Origin: Tetrahymena thermophila SB210
Taxonomy: Eukaryota > Ciliophora > Oligohymenophorea > Hymenostomatida > Tetrahymenidae
Length of the DNA: 64,000 bases
Direction of reading: 5' to 3'
Assembly (NCBI RefSeq): GCF_000189635.1
Contig: NW_002476354.1
Span: 1-64,000 of the forward strand
Positions 46,764 to 57,264 of this stretch are shown piece by piece (position 1 is the first letter of the stretch; every line of letters starts with the position of its first letter). The position numbers were made by a program, and so were the translations under genes. The notes beneath the pieces are model-generated. The model searched no databases. It saw only the letters and a program-made list of their open reading frames with translations, and was not told the origin of the DNA.

Positions 46764-49576
46764 ATGATATTATAGAAAAAATATTTTAATAATCTATAAA
46801 GTGTAATTATTTATTATCTTATCAATATTCTTTCAATTCATTTTTATTAATAAAAAAGTTTATATATTCTTCACCTTTATCATATTAGGTTCTCCATATT
46901 AATCTGAGGTAAATTTAATTTATTCAAATTATTATTAATGTTTTTTTTAATTTTATTTTCTTATTCATAAATTAATTGTATTGTTTCTTCAATATTTAAA
47001 AAGTTACAAAAGAATTGGTGATAAAGGTTCATCAGATTTAGGTTCTGCTTTATCAAAGTGCACTAACCTATCAACTTTGACACTTAATCTATTGTAAAAG
47101 CAGTTTATTTGTTTTGGATAAGATATTTATTTATTAATATAATAATGAATTTAAAAATAATTCTCTTAATTTATTTATTAGCTTTTTATTTGATTTATTT
47201 TTCTTTTTCTTATTTATTCTGCTTTTGTTTTTTTTCTTTCTTTGTCAATTTATCTAATTTTTTTTATTTTCGCTTTTGCTTTTATTATTAATTAATTTAT
47301 ACTTTTTCTTCATTTTTTTTCTAACTAACTAATTAATGATATTTTTTTTCTTCAATTTTTAAAAAGTACGAATTAAATTGGTGCGTTTGGTGCATCAGAT
47401 ATAGGTTCTGCATTAGGAAAATGCACTAATCTCTCAATTTTGACACTTACTCTTAGGTAAAAATAGTTATTTATTATAGTTTGTTTAATTTTAATTATAA
47501 AAATGAAGTTAAAACAATATAACTTACTCTTTTAATATATTTATTTATTAGCTTTTTATTTTATTTATTTTTTTTTCTTAAAATGTTTTTTTTACTTTTT
47601 TTTCAACTTTTATTTTATTATTTATTAATTTTTTTATTATCTCATACTTTTCTTAATTTTTTCCTTCTAACTAACTAACTAACAAATTAATTATTCTTTT
47701 TTCCATATTTAAAAAGTGAAAATTAAATTGGTGATTAAGGCCTTTCAAGCTTAGGTTCTGGTTTATCTAATTGCACTAATCTATCAAATTTAACTCTTGG
47801 TCTTAGGTAAAAATTATTTTTTTATTTTGTATTGAGGTATTTTTGTTAATAAAAATGAATTCAAAACAATATAATTCTTTTAATTGCTTACTAGCCTTTT
47901 GTTTGATCAATTTTTCTTTTTTTATTATTATTCTAATTCAGTTTTTTTTCTTTATTTTTTAATTTAAATATTCATTTGATTTTATTATTAATTAATTCAT
48001 TTCTTATAATTTCGTACTTTTCTTCATTTTTTCGCTCTTACTTAAAAATCAATAATATTTTTTTCTTCAATATTTATAAAGAGAAAATTAAATTGGTGAT
48101 TAAGGTATATTAGGCTTAGGTTATGGTTTGGGAAAGTGCACTAATCTATCAAATATTTCACTTTATCTCGAGTATGAACAGTTTATTTGTTTTGGATTGT
48201 GATATTTTTTAATATAAAAATGAATTTAAAACAATAAACTATTTTAGTTTATTTTTTTATTTTTTATTTGATTTTGTTTTTTCTTATTTATTCTGCTTGT
48301 ATTTTTCTTTCTTTCTTTGTTAATTTAACTTATTTTTAATTTTCAACTTACTTTTATTATTATTTTATATTTTTTCTTTATTTTTTCCTTCTCAGTAATT
48401 ATTAATATATTTTTTTTATTATTTAAAAAGAGACAATAAAATTGGTACAATTGGTTTATCATGCTTAGGTTCTGCTTTAGTTAATTGCACTAATCTCTAA
48501 AATTTGATACTTAATCTATAGTAAAAGCAGTTTATTTTTTGAGAATTGTGATAGTTTTTAATATAAAAATGAATTTAATATAAAAAAACTCTTTTACTTT
48601 ATTTAATTTATTATTTCTTTTTATTATGCTTGTGTTTTTTTTTTTAATTTAAATAATTTTTTCATATTCATCTTTTACTATTTTTATTAATTAATTTTTT
48701 ATTATTTCATATTTTTTCTTCTTTTTTTCCTTAAACTTAATAATTGATTATTCTTCAATATAAAAAAAGTGCCAATTTTATTGGTGATCAAGGTATTTCA
48801 GGCTTAAGCCCTGCATTAGTAAACTGCACTAATCTAACAAATTTGACACTTAACCTATAGTAAAAACAAAATTATGTTTTTTATTGAGATATTTTTTAAA
48901 ATAAAAATTAAATCTAAAACTATAGAACTGACTCATTTAATTTATTTGTTATCTTTTTATTTGATTTATTTTTCTAATGTAATATGCCTGTTTTTTTTCT
49001 TTATTTGTTAATTAAAATAAATTTTTTATTATCAGCTTAAACTTTTATTATTAATTAAATAATTTCTTATTATTTCATATTTTTTCTTCACTTTTTCCTT
49101 CTAATTAGCGAATTTATTATTTATTCCATCAATATTTAAAAAAGGTGGAATTAAATCGGTCCAATTGGTACATTAGACTTAGGTTCTGCTTTACAAAAGT
49201 GTACTAATCTCTTATATTTGATACTTGAACTCAAGTAAAAATAATTTATTTGTTTTGAATTGCGACATTATCAAATATAAAAATGAACTTAAAAAAAATA
49301 TTGCTCTTTTATTTTATTTATTAGTTTTTTATTTGGTTTATTTATCTTTTTTCTTATACTAATTTTTATTTATTTATTTATTCATTTAAAATATAAATTT
49401 TAATTAAAAAATTTTATTCTATTTAATGCAAATTTACACTAATTTATATAAAAAGTGAAATTGAAATCAATTAAGCATCTTAATTGATAGTAAAAAGCAA
49501 GTGTTTCAAATCAAAAAGATTAGTTGTCTCAAAAATAGATTTCTTTAATCATTTTGATATAAATTACTATTTTTGA
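46764..49576 (+). CDS. LRR gene L6: 90-nt-exon leucine-rich repeat protein, 7 repeats
   Basis: Exon 1 is 46764-46802 (39 nt, MILQKKYFNNLQS); exon 2 is 46859-46908 (50 nt, SYQVLHINL). LRR exons, all 90 nt: 47004-47093, 47367-47456, 47717-47806, 48082-48171, 48431-48520, 48770-48859 and 49145-49234. The terminal exon is 49456-49576 (121 nt, KCFKSKRLVVSKIDF then TGA). The predicted product is 279 aa. It is the close paralogue of L4: the promoter flank, exon 1, exon 2, last repeat exon (both begin GTGGAAT and end CTCAA|GTAAAA), terminal exon and 3' flank all correspond, but the repeat number differs (7 against at least 13). Introns are the same repeated family as in L4. It probably forms a soluble LRR solenoid with a basic C-terminal cap. 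Confidence 0.87.
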
Positions 49577-50169
49577 TACAAATACTTTGGAAAAAAGAAT
49601 GACGAAATATAAAAATATTTGAATAATTGAATATAGCATGTTTTATTTTATAAACTTTTATAATATGATAATTTAACCTAAAATATAGATAGATTGATAT
49701 ATTTATTATTATTATTATTTTTTTATATTTATAAATATAGCACTTCTATGAATTAAATTCTTGTGAACGCTGAAATGCAAGAATTTAATTCATGAATAAG
49801 CTATAAAGTAGATTAATTTAATAAATAAAAAATTATTAAATTTAGCCATTCAAGCCTTTTTTTATTTTTTTTTAAATAAAATTTATTATTTTAAAATACC
49901 TGATTTATTTATTTTTTATAATAGTTTTTTGATTTAATAGATAATTATTATTATTATCAAAATAAAATAAATTCCTAAATTATTTTTACTTAACATAAAT
50001 TAAATTTAATATTTTAAACTTAGTTTATTAAATTTCAAAACAAAAATAAATGGTTTAAAAAATAAAATCAAACTTTAGAATTTTTTTAATTTGAAAACAG
50101 CAAATAAATTACTAAAAAATACCGTTATAAGCAATATATATATAATAAGTAATACTGAATTATTAATTA
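49577..50169. other. convergent intergenic region
   Basis: 3' flanks of L6 and of the minus-strand membrane protein. A short palindromic pair around CAAGAATTTAATTCATGAA/TGAATTAAATTCTTG lies at 49749-49796. Otherwise plain AT-rich DNA. Confidence 0.6.
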
Positions 50170-51711
50170 TCATATTTCATACAAATCATATGCTATTTGT
50201 GGAAGATAGTTTTAAGAATATTCTATAAATATTTTGTCTAAAGTTTTGAGTGATAAAATTTAAGATTGAATATTAAAAATTAGCATTTTTTCCTAATCCT
50301 CATAGAGATTTGAAATCAATATTTCATTTGTTTAATTAAAAATGTAACCTTTCATAATTCTCTCAATAAGTATAGATGATACAAGTTTACCATGTAAATA
50401 TAATTTTTTAACAATTTCTGGTCTAATGTCTTCTTAGCTTGTTAGAAACTCTTTATTATAATAGTAGCAATAGCTAATCATAATTGAAGAAAAATGAACA
50501 TTTATTTTATTTTTTTTTAAAATAGTATTTATTATTTTATAAAATTCACATACCTCTTCACATTATTTACTTTCACATTTTATATCTTTATTTTGTATTT
50601 AATTTTATAATATACAATATTTTCCACCATTTAAGTTCAACTCTAAATCTGTAATAAATTTCAAATCTATTTTACATAGCTGTTCATTAACACTTTTCAA
50701 ACTTTCATTTTCCTTAGAAAAAATTACTTTTAGGCTAAGCTGTCTCTCAATAATTGAAAAAGAAAAAAGCAAGAAATATATTGTATTCCAAATAATTATT
50801 AGCAAATTATTCACAGAAAATATCTTTAAGCTGAAAAATTGATTATTAAAGAAATCTATTAGTGTTATATTTACTCCTACAAAAGTCATGAATGCAGCAA
50901 ATCGACTCATTTGGGCAATAAAATTAACAGTTTAAAAGATTTTATAGAAATATTAAGTATGCTATAACAAGCATTTGTTGAAAAGAATGCTAAAAAATAA
51001 ATTTATACCACTAAAATTTTCTTTATTTTTATTTAAAATATCAACAGTATAAAACTAAAAAGCCATTACAATCAAGTTGCATAATACAAAAGCTAATCCT
51101 AAATCATTGTAAAAGAAAGATGTTGATGTTAAAAAGTAAGTAAAAATAGCAGTAAAGTACTTTATCACACTTAAAATGCGTCTTTTAAAACAGCAACGAA
51201 AAAAGAATTATTCATTTTCAAGTGTTACCATAATTGAAATAAAAATAATTGTTAAAGTTATTTAGAACAGGTAATTAAAATATGCTAAGTATCTATAACT
51301 CACTGGGATTGATTACATTTCCAACAACTCTAGGTAAAAAAAGAAGATGAATTAACAGAAATTTTAAGCTATTGACCTAAATAATCCAAATCTAAGATAT
51401 AAAGCTAATATAGATAAACCATTTATTTTTTTAGCAAAAATTGGGTAGATCCAGCCAATATTTAAGATATCCATGACTAAAAAAGTAAAAGTGTAAACAC
51501 TTTACTAGAAAAATCCTAAAACAATTAATATTAATTTATCTAAGCTAAATATAATCCAATATGTGTAAAAGTAAGAGATTTACCCACATAAATAAGATTT
51601 AAAGCTAAATACTATATTAGACAAATCTAAAGAATAAGTCAATATTCCTACAATAATAAATATTTTTTTAATGATCCCATTCTAATTCTCTAAAAACAAA
51701 TCTTAATCCAT
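50170..51711 (-). CDS. multi-pass membrane protein, 513 aa, unknown function
   Basis: A single intronless ciliate-code frame of 514 codons, starting MDQDLFLENQNGIIKK. The first 380 residues or so are dominated by hydrophobic segments rich in F, I, L and Y, by eye about nine or ten membrane spans, for example KIFIIVGILTYSLDL near the start and LLIIIWNTIYFLLFSFSI near residue 300. They are separated by short loops with R/K clusters (RCCFKRR). The last 150 residues are hydrophilic, with many K, E and N, and probably cytosolic. No transporter signature, channel filter or GPCR motif could be named. Ciliates have large families of such proteins of unknown role. The gene stands alone, convergent with L6. 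Confidence 0.8.
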
Positions 51712-52671
51712 TTGTTTAAAGTTTATTATTTATTTTTGCAGATATTTAAAATTAAAAATAAATTATGTTTTAATTTTTTTATTTTTATTTTGTTTATTTA
51801 ATTAAGATTTATAAAAAAATGTTTATATCTTATTTTTTTTAATTGAGTAGAGAATATAAAAGAATTAAATAACTACCAAGATCCAAAAATCTATTGACTA
51901 AATTTCTATATAAATTAAATAGACTCTTTTGTTTATTCATAGGATATCTTTTTTATGTATAAATAAGAATACATCAAGTATAAAATTTAATATCAGAAAT
52001 TAAATAATTAATCATATATTAAGGCACAAATTTAACTAATCCTTATTTTTTAAACGAAAAATCAATTTTAACACATATTATGAAGATTCTAAATTCTTCA
52101 AAAACATTAATTTTTAAATCAAAGAATTCAAATAAAATTAGAACATTTGCAATAAATTAAGAATATATTTAAAAGATATAGAGTTTCATGCCTTTTTCAT
52201 TTTGGATATACTAAGGAATATTTAATTTAAAGAAATCTATACTATTGCTTAGCTTTAAAAAAAAAATTAGTAATTAAAAAAATTCTACATAAAAACTAGA
52301 ATATATCTTTTTGCTTTTAATAAAATCACGTATAGATAACCCTATAAAAATTTAAAAAATATAAAATTTAATAGAGAATTAAATAAAAATCAAAAATTAA
52401 GCTATTTATAAAAAAAATACATAAAATTAATACTACTACTACTACCATGATTATATTTATTTTATTTGTTTAAAATTAAAAAACTTTTATTTAATAAAAA
52501 AGACTGATTAAGTCTTAATATAGAAAAGTTGAAAAGGAAAGTATTAATTAAAGATTTTAAATTTGCTGATCAAAATCACATTGATATACGTATTTTTTAT
52601 ATTAAATCTAAACATTAATAAGTACATAAGCAGCTAAATAGGTAGGTAAGTATCCTTTATTTGTAATAATA
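51712..52671. other. divergent intergenic region
   Basis: 5' flanks of the membrane protein gene (minus) and of the F-box gene (plus). AT-rich with an ACT tract (TACTACTACTACTACC) at 52431-52446. Some segments (for example 52080-52330) are slightly less AT-rich, but no gene could be built. Confidence 0.5.
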
Positions 52672-54211
52672 ATGGAACAGGAAAATAGAATAAATTTTAG
52701 TATTTAAAACTTAAGCGATGATATCTTAATGGATATTTTTAGGTTTCTTACAATTAAAGATATAGCATTAATTTAGTTGATAAACAAAGAGTGGAAAAAG
52801 TGTACAGAAAAGCCATTTTTGTGGCGTAGAATTAAATATGATTTTTAAGAACATGAAATTTAAGATAAGAAACTATATATTAGATGGATAATAGAAAAAA
52901 TTAATATTTATGATGTAGAATAGTTAATCATTAATGATCCCAACTGCCATTTGACATTTTAAGATATTTATTAAATCCTAACAAAAAACTTTAATTCATT
53001 GTAAGATCTTGAGTTATCTATTTATAATCTTAACGAATCATAAGCAAACATCATTAGTCTTTTGATTGTCAAGAATTGTCCTAATTTAAGATCGTTTACA
53101 ACTTATGGCTGTTTCGCTATGGATTAGTTTATAGAGCACTTTTAATTACTTAATAAACTAGATTCTTTATCTATTATGTGTAGTGATAATTCCTTCACAG
53201 GTAGGTATTTGAAAACTTTGCCTCCTTTAAAAAAAGTAATATTATTAACTCCTAAAAAAGGAAAAATTAAATATTTAATAAATTATTTTCAAATTCAGTT
53301 AATAGATTCATATAAATTGAATAAAAATATTTATTTGAAAAATATTAAAAATATTTTTTATTTAAATTTATTTAATTATTATATTTTAATTTTAGTTATT
53401 TTTAAGACCATACCTGATAGAGTATAGTAATATATTAGAAGTCATTAGAAAAGGGAAAAATACATTAGAAGAATTAGCTATCGACACTGAGTAGATGGAT
53501 GATGATTAGATTATCAAATTGTTTAATGAGTTAAACAAAACTAAAATTTAGTCGCTATTACTCAATTACTGTGAGTATTTTTAAGATGAAGTCTTTAATT
53601 ATTTGAGATAATTCACTCAATTAAAAAGATTAAAGTTTTATAAAGCCAACGAAGTAACCTAAGAAGGTTATTTTAATTGCTTCCAAAATTTTGCAAGCAC
53701 ATCATTGATCCACTTGAATTTGAAAGAATGTAATGAGTTAGATGATGAAGGCTTGATAAGCATTTTGTCTAAAAGTACTCAGTTAGAATGTTTAAAATTG
53801 GCTTGGCAGAAAAATGTTACTTCAGAATCAATCAGATACCTTTTTTCTAATTGCTTTAACCTATAAACTTGCGTCTTGATAGGAATTAAATCATTAGATG
53901 CTAGAGGATTTCCAGCTATTCAAGAACTATAATAATACTTTGAAGTTTAAAAATATGGCGAATTAAAAAGAAATAATTAATATCAAGACGATTACAATAA
54001 TGATTGCATAAATAACCGAGCATATACTTCTATTGACATCTAAAATTATTTCTCAAAACCAATAGGCAAAACCTCTATCATAAAATATTATCAAAAGCTA
54101 AGATTTATAGATTGTACCAAGTCTGACATGGTTCCAGATTAAATATTATAGATTTTACATTTATTTAAACCATATCTGGTAGCTCGTAATTATTATAGTG
54201 AAGAAATGTGA
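52672..54211 (+). CDS. F-box / leucine-rich repeat protein, 459 aa
   Basis: Exons 52672-53235 (564 nt) and 53396-54211 (816 nt), separated by a 160-nt phase-0 intron (GTAATA...TTTTAG). The N-terminus is an F-box at residues 11-52 (IQNLSDDILMDIFRFL, then INKEWKK and FLWRRI). After it come irregular LRRs of the FBXL/AMN1 type: LQDLELSIYNLNES, CPNLRSFTTYGC, LPPLKK-LFLRPY across the splice, LEELAID, IQSLLLNYCEYFQDEV, LKRLKFYKANEV, LIHLNLKECNELDDEGL and LECLKLAW. F-box proteins recruit Skp1/cullin-1 and present substrates for ubiquitylation; the LRR domain would bind the substrate, which is unknown here. The intron choice rests on restoring LRR spacing and on avoiding a TGA; reading straight through gives low-complexity sequence and a stop. 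Confidence 0.88.
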
Positions 54212-54860
54212 TTGATAAAATTTTTATTATTTATTTTAAATTTTCAAAAAAAATAATTCTTTTTTTCTTTTCAGTTAAAAAATGAAAAAAATATTTTAAT
54301 AATAATAAAAATTTTATAATGATTTCAAAAATTACTCTTAATATTATTGTTAAATGAAACAATATAATAAATTAATAAAGATACAATATTAATAATCATG
54401 GATATTTTAAAAAGAGAAGACACTCAGACACACTAATTTTAGCAAAATAAATGAATGAATATATATATAATAAATAGAATGCTTCTTTATTTGTTAATAA
54501 AAATAATAATGTTATCAAACAAACACTCAAAGTAATATATATTAAGTGAAAAATGAATGAAAAATATGTTTGTTTGTTTATTTATTTATCAAAAAAAAAG
54601 GTTAAAGCTAAATAAATAGATAATTAATGAGTACTAAACATTATTTATATTCTTATTTGACCCTCTTTAATTAATACTTAGATATTATTTAGCGAGTGTC
54701 TCTAATAATAAAAAAATATTTACTTTTTGAATTTAGCTTTAAGATATTTATAATTAATAAGTATTAACAAATAAATAAATTAATTAATTAATTTATAAAC
54801 TAACTAACTAATTTCAATTCATAGATAAATAGATAACCATTTTTAGATTTTTCTTAGCAA
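54212..54860. other. intergenic region
   Basis: 3' flank of the F-box gene and 5' flank of the nucleoporin gene, on the same strand. Short CTAA and ATAGATAA tracts occur near 54800-54835. Nothing else is recognised. Confidence 0.6.
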
Positions 54861-56732
54861 ATGTTCAATTAATAACAAGGATAAGCAAATGGCGGTGGCT
54901 TATTTGGTGGTGCTTAGAATAAAACAACCAATCCTGTATTAGGAGGTGGATAAGGCGGTGGTCTTTTTACTGGTGCAACTGCAAATTAACCAACTATTGG
55001 TACAGGAGCAACTACTGGAGCTGCTGCTGGAGGAGGAATATTCTAAAATAAGACTAATACACCATCAACATCTTTATTTAATGGAGGAGCTACCGGAACA
55101 GGATTAACTATTGGATAAAATTAATAAGCCCCTACAAATACAAATCCAACTAATCCTCCTACTGTTGGTGGTGGACTTTTCGCTTAAAATAATCAAAATC
55201 CTAGTACAGCAGGAAACTAAACAGGAATTTTTGGAAATAAAACTAACATTTTAAATCCAGGAGCTACTGGTACTACTGCTACTACTACTACAGGAACACT
55301 TTTAGGAAATCCTAGCACTACTGCAGCTACCACCACAGCTGTGACAGGTAAAAAACTATTACAAATATCATAATTTATATTAGAAAAACAGCCAATATTA
55401 AAAAATGTGGTATTAATTAATTAATTAATAGATTAATAATTAAAGTTTAAGAAATAGATCAATAAATGAAAGAAATAATAAATATGACAAATGATTATTA
55501 AAATAATTATAAAATAAATATAAATATATAGGTACTAATGCCCAACCCGGTTAGTAAAACAACGCTTAATAGCCAGCTAACAATATTGATGTCTCACTTA
55601 GTAAATAATTCATTTTCGATTAAGTAGAGTAATTACAATAATAGTAATTTTTATTTTAAAATATTAGCAAATGAGAAACTTAATCCTTTAGTTTAAAAAT
55701 GGAAAAGAAAAATTTAAAGCTAATCAGAAAATCTTTTGTAAATATATACATCGTTGGGAGAAAGTTTAACTTAAATAGAACAATGCTCTAAATATGTAAA
55801 ATTTTATACTTTTACACCTTCGCATATTAATATTCATATACAGCTATTTCACTCAGTAGACAGTTTATATAAACAGATGATTTATCTTAAATATTTTATA
55901 TAATTTAACTTGACTGCTATCTATCTATCTAGCTACCTAATTAAATAACTAACAAACTAACTCACTATAAAAAAATTATTCTATCTTTAAGAGAATAGGA
56001 TTATCAACTAAAATAAAATAAATTAAAATATCTTTGATTTAAGCTGTTTATATTGACTGACTGACTGACTGATTGAGTTGTTTGATGGATCTAATTTAAA
56101 ATATATGTTTTCTGAGAATGAGAAAAAAATAAGAAATAGCTAATTTTATTGTCTAAAATATTTTTTTGAACTATAAAATAGTATGAAAATCTTGCTTAAA
56201 TTAGCCAAGGATTAAATGGATAATTTGATTAAATTAATGTAGAAGTGAAGAATATCGAATAATATTAGGTATTATAAAAGCACAATTTACTTTAAAAATG
56301 AAAATTGATTTTATTTTTAAAAACAGACTCAAATAGAATCCCATCTCGATATAATTAGATCTAAATTAATTAAGCAATTAGAGCTTTAGGGCGATTCTGA
56401 ATCAAATGCCTTCAAATAGCCTATTGGTGAAAAAATTTAAGCTATTGACTTTGGTCTTGCACAAATAGAGAAAAATGTTAATTAACTTATTGACGAAATA
56501 AATCCTTAAAAAGAATAAACACAAGACAGTAAAAAAACAATTTAAGAGAGTCTTAATTCTTACTATTAAATTTTAGAAAAGCTTGAATATGATACTGTAA
56601 GTTTTTTTCATACATTCATTCATACCTTCATAGATTTATTTAGATATTTATTCTAAACTTTTTTTATATAAATAGATAAACCTCTAATTTAAGCTTTAAT
56701 CTGTAGCAGAAAAAGTTGCAGACTAAATTTGA
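54861..56732 (+). CDS. NUP62: Nup62/Nsp1-type FG nucleoporin, 365 aa
   Basis: Six exons: 54861-55347, 55532-55600, 55668-55795, 56182-56268, 56327-56596 and 56676-56732; phases agree and the total is 366 codons. The N-terminal 180 residues are Gly/Thr/Asn-rich with spaced hydrophobic repeats: GGGLFGG, GGGLFTG, GGGIFQN, TSLFNGG, GGGLFAQ and TGIFGN. The rest is coiled coil of the Nsp1_C type: LNPLVQKWKRKI with its conserved tryptophan, then YENLAQISQ, a Q-rich helix, and an end segment (GEKIQAIDFGLAQIEKNV, LIDEIN, YYQILEKL) like the C-terminus of Nup62. It would sit in the central channel of the nuclear pore with Nup54 and Nup58 and form the FG barrier. It is short for the family (human about 520 aa), and only some repeats keep true FG. 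The third exon end was chosen to keep the frame; other junctions are clear. Confidence 0.85.
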
Positions 56733-57264
56733 TTGTTGTGATTTTAATTTTTATAAGATTTTAAATTATAATGGTCATGGATTAAAATAATAAAGTAACT
56801 AACTAACTAATAAATAAATAAGTAATTAGATATTTGTTTTGTATATATATAAATATAATAGTAAATAGCATCTTCAAGTCACTCAATTGCCTTAAAATTT
56901 CCAATTTATGTTTAGCTATGAGTTAGCATTTATTTTTTTATGAAATGATAATCTGAATAAATTTATGTATATATTTTAAAACTTAATATATTTATATTAA
57001 TGGATATTTTCTTATCAATCATCATATTCTTTTGAAGAAAATTATTTTATATTTTATAAATTCAATTAAAATGCAAATAAATTAAGAGAGATGCTAAATA
57101 TTATAAAAATATTAATAATTATATATTCTAGATGCCTTATGTTTATCTATTTATTTATTTTTTAGTTAATAAATTTGGTGTAAGAAGACTAACTCGAGCA
57201 TATATTAGTATATTTTTAGATAAATACGATCAAAAACCAAAAACTCTTATATTCAAAACTATTT
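56733..57264. other. intergenic region
   Basis: Same-strand spacer between the nucleoporin and the 876-aa LRR gene; AT-rich, with no other feature seen. Confidence 0.6.

Noticed and set aside
46637..46908. Long open frame from ATG 46637 into exon 2 of L6
   Set aside because: Openness is cheap with only one stop codon; composition is intergenic, and the conserved 39-nt exon starting at 46764 explains the start better.
47109..47291. Plus-strand 60-codon F/L/Y-rich frame
   Set aside because: It lies in an intron of L6 between the repeat exons 47004-47093 and 47367-47456; it is the T-rich intron repeat, not a gene.
53236..53427. Reading the F-box gene straight through without an intron
   Set aside because: Gives a low-complexity I/N/K/Y stretch and then TGA; the GTAATA...TTTTAG intron restores LRR-like sequence and a long downstream frame.
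55668..55737. Alternative end of the nucleoporin third exon at CTTTT|GTAAAT
   Set aside because: In the correct frame the exon continues (NLLQIYTSLGE) to TAT|GTAAAA at 55795, which joins in phase 0 with the next exon; the earlier site breaks the frame.
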